The notes under the pieces are model-generated. The model saw only the letters and a program-made list of their open reading frames with translations. It made no database searches and was not told where the DNA came from. Source: Delphinapterus leucas (Eukaryota > Chordata > Mammalia > Artiodactyla > Monodontidae). From it: a stretch of DNA of 64,000 nucleotides. A program made the position numbers and the translations under genes. Every line of letters starts with the position of its first letter. The first letter of the stretch is position 1. Below are positions 59,840 through 64,000 of this stretch, in pieces. The stretch is taken from NCBI RefSeq assembly GCF_002288925.2, contig NW_022098021.1, forward strand, positions 1,070,824-1,134,823, given 5' to 3'.

Positions 59840-60240
59840 ATTACTGTACGATTCCAACTATACAACATTTTGGAAAAGGCCAAACTGTGGAGACAATAAA
59901 AGGATCCGTGGTTGCCAGGGGCTGGGTGGGGGCGTGAAGAGCAGAGCTCAGGGGATTTTCAGGGCAGTGACACTAGCCTGCATGAGACTGTAACGGTGGC
60001 TACACATCCCTGCACATTTGTCCAAACCCACAGAGTGTACAACACAAAGAGTGAACTCTGATGTAGACCATGGGCTCAGGATGACGACGGCCTCGGTGCA
60101 GGTTCATCGGGTGTAACACATGCACTCTCTGGTAGGGATGCTGATGGCGGGGGGCTGGGTGTACTGGGGCAGGGATGGGAACTCTGTATTTTCACTCAAT
60201 TTTGCTGTGAATCTAAAACTGCTCTAAAAAAATTAAGCGT
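59840..60240 (+). repeat. Ancient L1M 3'-end remnant
   Basis: 'gtacgattccaactatacaacattttggaaaaggc', 'ggttgccaggggctgggtgggggcg', 'cacatttgtccaaacccacag' and 'aaaactgctctaaaaaaattaag' are the ordered landmarks of old L1M 3' UTRs. Antisense to XPO4. Confidence 0.8.
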
Positions 60241-60487
60241 ATGCATGTGTCCCTAACGTTAGATACTGTAAAAGTATACATGATAAATCCTGTGCTACAG
60301 TAGTTCTAATATCTGTTATGCTGCAAAGAACTCCAATAGCTTTTTTTCTACAAAGAGCAAATAACCAACGTGACAACTCCGAATCATTTCCATGAAATCG
60401 GAAAGCTCTTTCTTTGACCCTGAGTGCTATCTTCATATGTAAACATAAGTTACATGAGTCAGTTAAGAAAAGCATTCTGATCCATAG

Positions 60488-60852
60488 GGGCTTCCCTGGT
60501 GGCGCAGTGGTTAAGAGTCCGCCTGCCAATGCAGGGGACACGGGTTCGAGCCCTGGCCCGGGAAGATCCCACATGCCACAGAGCAACTAAGTCCATGCGC
60601 CACAACTACGGAGCCTGTGCTCTAGAGCCCACAAGCCACAACTACTGAGCCCATGAGCCACAACTACTGAAGCCCATGTGCCTAGAGCCCGTGCTCCGCA
60701 ACAAGAGAAGCCACCGCAGTGAGAAGCCTGCGCACCACAACAAAGAGTAGCCCCCACTCGCCGCAACTAGAGAAAGCCCGCGCGCAGCAACGAGGACCCA
60801 GCACAGCCAAAAAATAATAATAATAAATTAATTTACTTATTTATTAACAAAA
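60488..60852 (+). mobile_element. CHR-type tRNA SINE, long form
   Basis: gggcttccctggtggcgcag head, 'acaactactgagccc' modules, (aataat) and A-rich tail. A 23-bp target-site duplication with two mismatches (60465-60487, 60853-60875). Confidence 0.97.
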
Positions 60853-60875
60853 AAGAAAAGCATTATGATTCATAG

Positions 60876-63131
60876 ACATAAAAATTGCAGTAAGGTGGGT
60901 GTGGGCCATTAGCTCTCACATGGAATGTTTCATTTCTGTGGAAGAGCCCTGTTTAACTCTGTGTTCCCTATTTAGATCCTGGGGCTGCTCTACTGCTCTC
61001 ATAAGGACTTCGGAACGAAAGCAAACTGAACGGTCAGAGGTCGCAGAGGGTGGGAAAGGAGCCAACAGCACTGGCCAGGGGTTCCCTGGCAGCGCTCATT
61101 TGCAAACATGATACAAAATCAACTGGCAGAAATAAGTCTGCACAACATAAACTGTGCTTATAACAACAGACGGGGAAACTCCAGGTAAATGAAGGGGGAA
61201 AAGGTCCTATCAATATACTGTTTCTTAATCTGCATGGCTGGCAGACTGTTGTTCATTTTATTATTCTTTACAAATGTCTATATATATATATAAAGCTTTT
61301 ACTTTACGTGAACAGAATATTTCACAGTAAGTTTAAAATTTACAGGCATTGCCATAACCCCCAAGTCCAATGACAGGTCAAATAACACATGTACTGCACG
61401 GTGTAAAACAATAAGAAAGGGCATATGAAAGGTTAAAGACTGAATTCTAATAGCTCATGCTGCTACTCATCTGCTATAAATATTCCTTCCTAGTGTAGCA
61501 TCATATAAAGCAACAATGGCAATACAGAGAAAAATCGCAGAAATGTCACAAACAGATCGTGAGCTCTCCATTTTAAAAAGAATTTAGAAGTCTTTGAATG
61601 TCAAATGCAAAAGAAATTAATTCATTCTCTCATTTTTTTTCCATAGCCAGTCCTGACAGCACAGAATTAATCTGACTCCAGACTACCTATGCAGCTGACA
61701 GTATTCCTGGCTTCTGAAATCCCCCAAGAGAAATTGACTTAGTGGACAAGCAGTGCAGCTGCTAGAAGAATCCTATAAATAGATCACGTAAAAAAAATCG
61801 ACTCCCCACAAACGCACCAAGAGTCCAAGGTGTAATTTTCAGAGAGTTTTTAAATGTTACACTCCTAGATTAACGTAACTTTTTCCTTTTGGAAACATAT
61901 ATGTATTTCCAAATTCTTAATGCTAAAGAACGTATATTCATCAAACACAGTCCCTGGCACATGTAGGTGATGGATAAATATTCACGGAACTGAACTGACT
62001 CAGCAGTGCTCCCAAGGGGCCGGCACTGCTGGGACTCACCTGCCTTACCTGAGGCAGGAGGGCCATCTCTTCTTCCACCTCATTCTAGCGTCCATTTTCA
62101 AAACCCTGGCCCATTAGATCTGGTTATGTTTCTAATGCTAGTCTTGTAAGCAATACAAAGGTTACTATATGAAACCACAGTTATGACAATAAATAAGCTT
62201 TAATCTAAATCCACTACATTCTATCTCAAGTGCAAGAATTCTGTAAAACAAACATTGGTTCTGTGCTAGGACTGGAAGCAGACTGAAAAATCAGGGCTGA
62301 CTCATATCCAAGTTAGGAAACACTGCATGGCAAAATTACGACCCAACCAGAATTAAATGAAATTAAATGAAATTATTTTAAGGATTTCTTTTAATAAGAA
62401 TCTGTATTTAAGTTGTAATAGTAACCAATTTTCTTTCAAATATCCTGAACAGAGGTAAAGCCACTGTTAGGATTAAAAAGAAGCATACTTTAAATGTGCA
62501 AGGCTACTCATGCATCTCATTTAATTCTTCTCTGATCAACAAGCAGAGGAAATGAGTGCACACAGCGCAGCTGGACAGCTGGGTCGCCCTCTGGACTATC
62601 ATCCATTCATTCCTCCCCGGCCAGCAGAATGCTGGGTAGGGAGGTTGGCACAGCTTCTCAAACCATCCCTTCCCCCGGGAGTTAAGGTGCAGGGTCGACC
62701 ACACATTTGTGTTGTACTGACATCACCATTCCAGACAGTAAGTTATTCCCTCTTATCCCTGAAATACCCCCAAATTCCTGCTTCCCACCTCTCCATTTGT
62801 AACTTGGCTTCAATGCATTTCTTTCACCACACCTCCTCTCCACAGAGTAATTATCCATCGAGCTGGAGAAACTAGATTTTGAGTTAAGAATGCTGAACTT
62901 TAAATGCACTCACTCACCTAAGGAACTGCAAAATTATTTTACTGCATTACATTCTATAATGGACTTCCCAACAACTTTATCAAGATTCTTCTTCTTCTAC
63001 CTTGGCCTGCTGGTCTTGAGGTTAGGGAACAAATGTACTAAAATTAAATATGAAGCTCTTCCTTTGCAAAGTTTACTACCATCACCTCCCACCTCCCTTA
63101 CATATCCAACCCACAGCCCTCATGTGCACGT

Positions 63132-63168
<37 letters not shown>

Positions 63169-63520
63169 TCAAAGTTTAAGGACCATGATGGTTGCTCTGT
63201 TAACATGTTACGTGGCTTCTGGCTGATGAATCTACTGGGGGCTGAACTTAACCGACAAAAGAAACCAAGAAACAAATGAGAGTCTAGAGTTCAAGCCATA
63301 TTCTCTTCAAATTTCACTGAATCAATTCAAATGCATATACTAGTATTATAGACATTTTATAAAATAGTTGACATAATAATATGAACAATTATTTGGTTAG
63401 GATTTTAATTTTTAAGGCAATAATTTCATCTTATAATCCATCTCACCTCTCCAGTCTAGCAATAGACAAAAATTTGATTTCTCGGGTGCAACGAAAAAAT
63501 TCTTGGCTTCAGGAAGCCTC
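60876..63520. other. XPO4 intron, mostly unique
   Basis: AT-rich intron. A likely L2-type fragment lies at 61940-62005 ('cagtccctggcacatgtaggtgatggataaatattc'). A pyrimidine-rich GC segment lies at 62540-62860. No exon of XPO4 or RNA gene was recognised. Confidence 0.5.
63134..63165. repeat. (AC)16 microsatellite
   Basis: Sixteen uninterrupted AC units, followed by actcttc. A likely polymorphic marker. Confidence 0.97.
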
Positions 63521-63540
63521 AAGTAACACCAAGAAATTTT

Positions 63541-63734
63541 TTTTTTTTTTTTTTTTGCTTTACGTGGGCCTCTCACTGTTGTGGCCTCTCCCGTTGCGGA
63601 GCACAGGCTCTGGACACGCAGGCTCAGCGGCCATGGCTCACGGGCCCAGCCGCTCCGCGGCATGTGGGATCTTCCCGGACCGGGGCACGAACCAGGCAGG
63701 CGGACTCTCAACCACTGCGCCACCACGGAAGCCC
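63541..63734 (-). mobile_element. CHR-type SINE, short cetacean form, with a small deletion
   Basis: Reverse reading: ggcttccgtggtggcgcag, 'gagcggctgggcccgtgagcc', 'gaggcccacgtaaagc', T-rich end. It lacks about 17 bp around the B box (ggcacgaa then ccaggcagg). Target-site duplication aacacc[a/t]agaaatttt at 63525-63540 and 63735-63750. Confidence 0.96.
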
Positions 63735-64000
63735 AACACCTAGAAATTTTAACAGCCAACAGTATAAAGTGGCTGAAGACAGGAGTTGCTCTTTTTGAGC
63801 AGAGACTTTCAGTTCACTGCAAGTTGAGGGCAGTCATAAATAACAGCCTCTCCATACACACGCTACAGCCACCAAACAAGGACATAGTTCAAAAATACAT
63901 GTTAGTATCAAGAATTTTTCTTCCCATGAAGCTGCTTTTTTAAAATTCTTGCTACAGCAACATAATCACCATCTAAGACCTGAGTTCCTAAAACAAGAGA

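Noticed and set aside
59629..59883. An 84-codon minus-strand open frame as a possible XPO4 exon
   Set aside because: It does not match exportin-4, and its start (near 59840) overlaps an old L1 3' end.

Overview
This is a mammalian nuclear window, almost certainly from a cetacean. The diagnostic signal is about twenty copies of a tRNA-derived SINE of the CHR type. These start with a cttccctggtgg-like 5' end and carry an A-box and B-box. They come in a longer form with an 'acaactactgagcc' body and in the short form, with a 'gagcggctgggcccgtgagcc' body, that is known from whales and dolphins. Cetartiodactyl-type LINE-1s and one mariner copy fit this. There is no bacterial, phage or operon-like content.

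The one well-supported host gene is XPO4 (exportin-4) on the minus strand. Fourteen coding exons lie between 39990 and 19345. They join in frame into the last 761 residues and the stop codon of a protein of about 1151 residues. The 5' exons, about 390 residues, were not found and should lie to the right of the window, so 39991-64000 is read as intron. A long, transposon-poor 3' UTR probably runs left from 19344 to somewhere near 12.7 kb. Thirteen splice donors are visible on the minus strand. Twelve are GT; the one at 23100 instead has a perfect minor-spliceosome (U12) 5' splice site with AT-AG termini and a near-perfect branch site.

At 9.56-10.79 kb there is a strong CpG island with GC boxes, three NRF1-like palindromes, a minus-strand splice donor and a run of 26 G. 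By gene order in other mammals it is probably the promoter and first exon of EEF1AKMT1 (N6AMT2), the next gene downstream of XPO4. No coding exon of that gene was found in the window.

The left flank (1-9.5 kb) is transposon-rich: an internally deleted L1, a mariner carrying nested SINEs, old LINE debris, a MIR and a HAL1/L1M-like piece. The large XPO4 intron (40-64 kb) holds a nested stack: an old L1 split by a younger L1, both split by SINEs; an intact-ORF RPS15 retrocopy; and, directly beside it, a nearly full-length dead L1 interrupted by a SINE. All recognised L1s inside the XPO4 transcription unit run antisense to it. Two 100-N assembly gaps (5643-5742, 20748-20847) both fall inside or against a SINE.

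I did not find a new biological system. The most useful points are the U12-type AT-AG intron of XPO4 and the intact RPS15 retrocopy that shares an insertion site with the adjoining L1.
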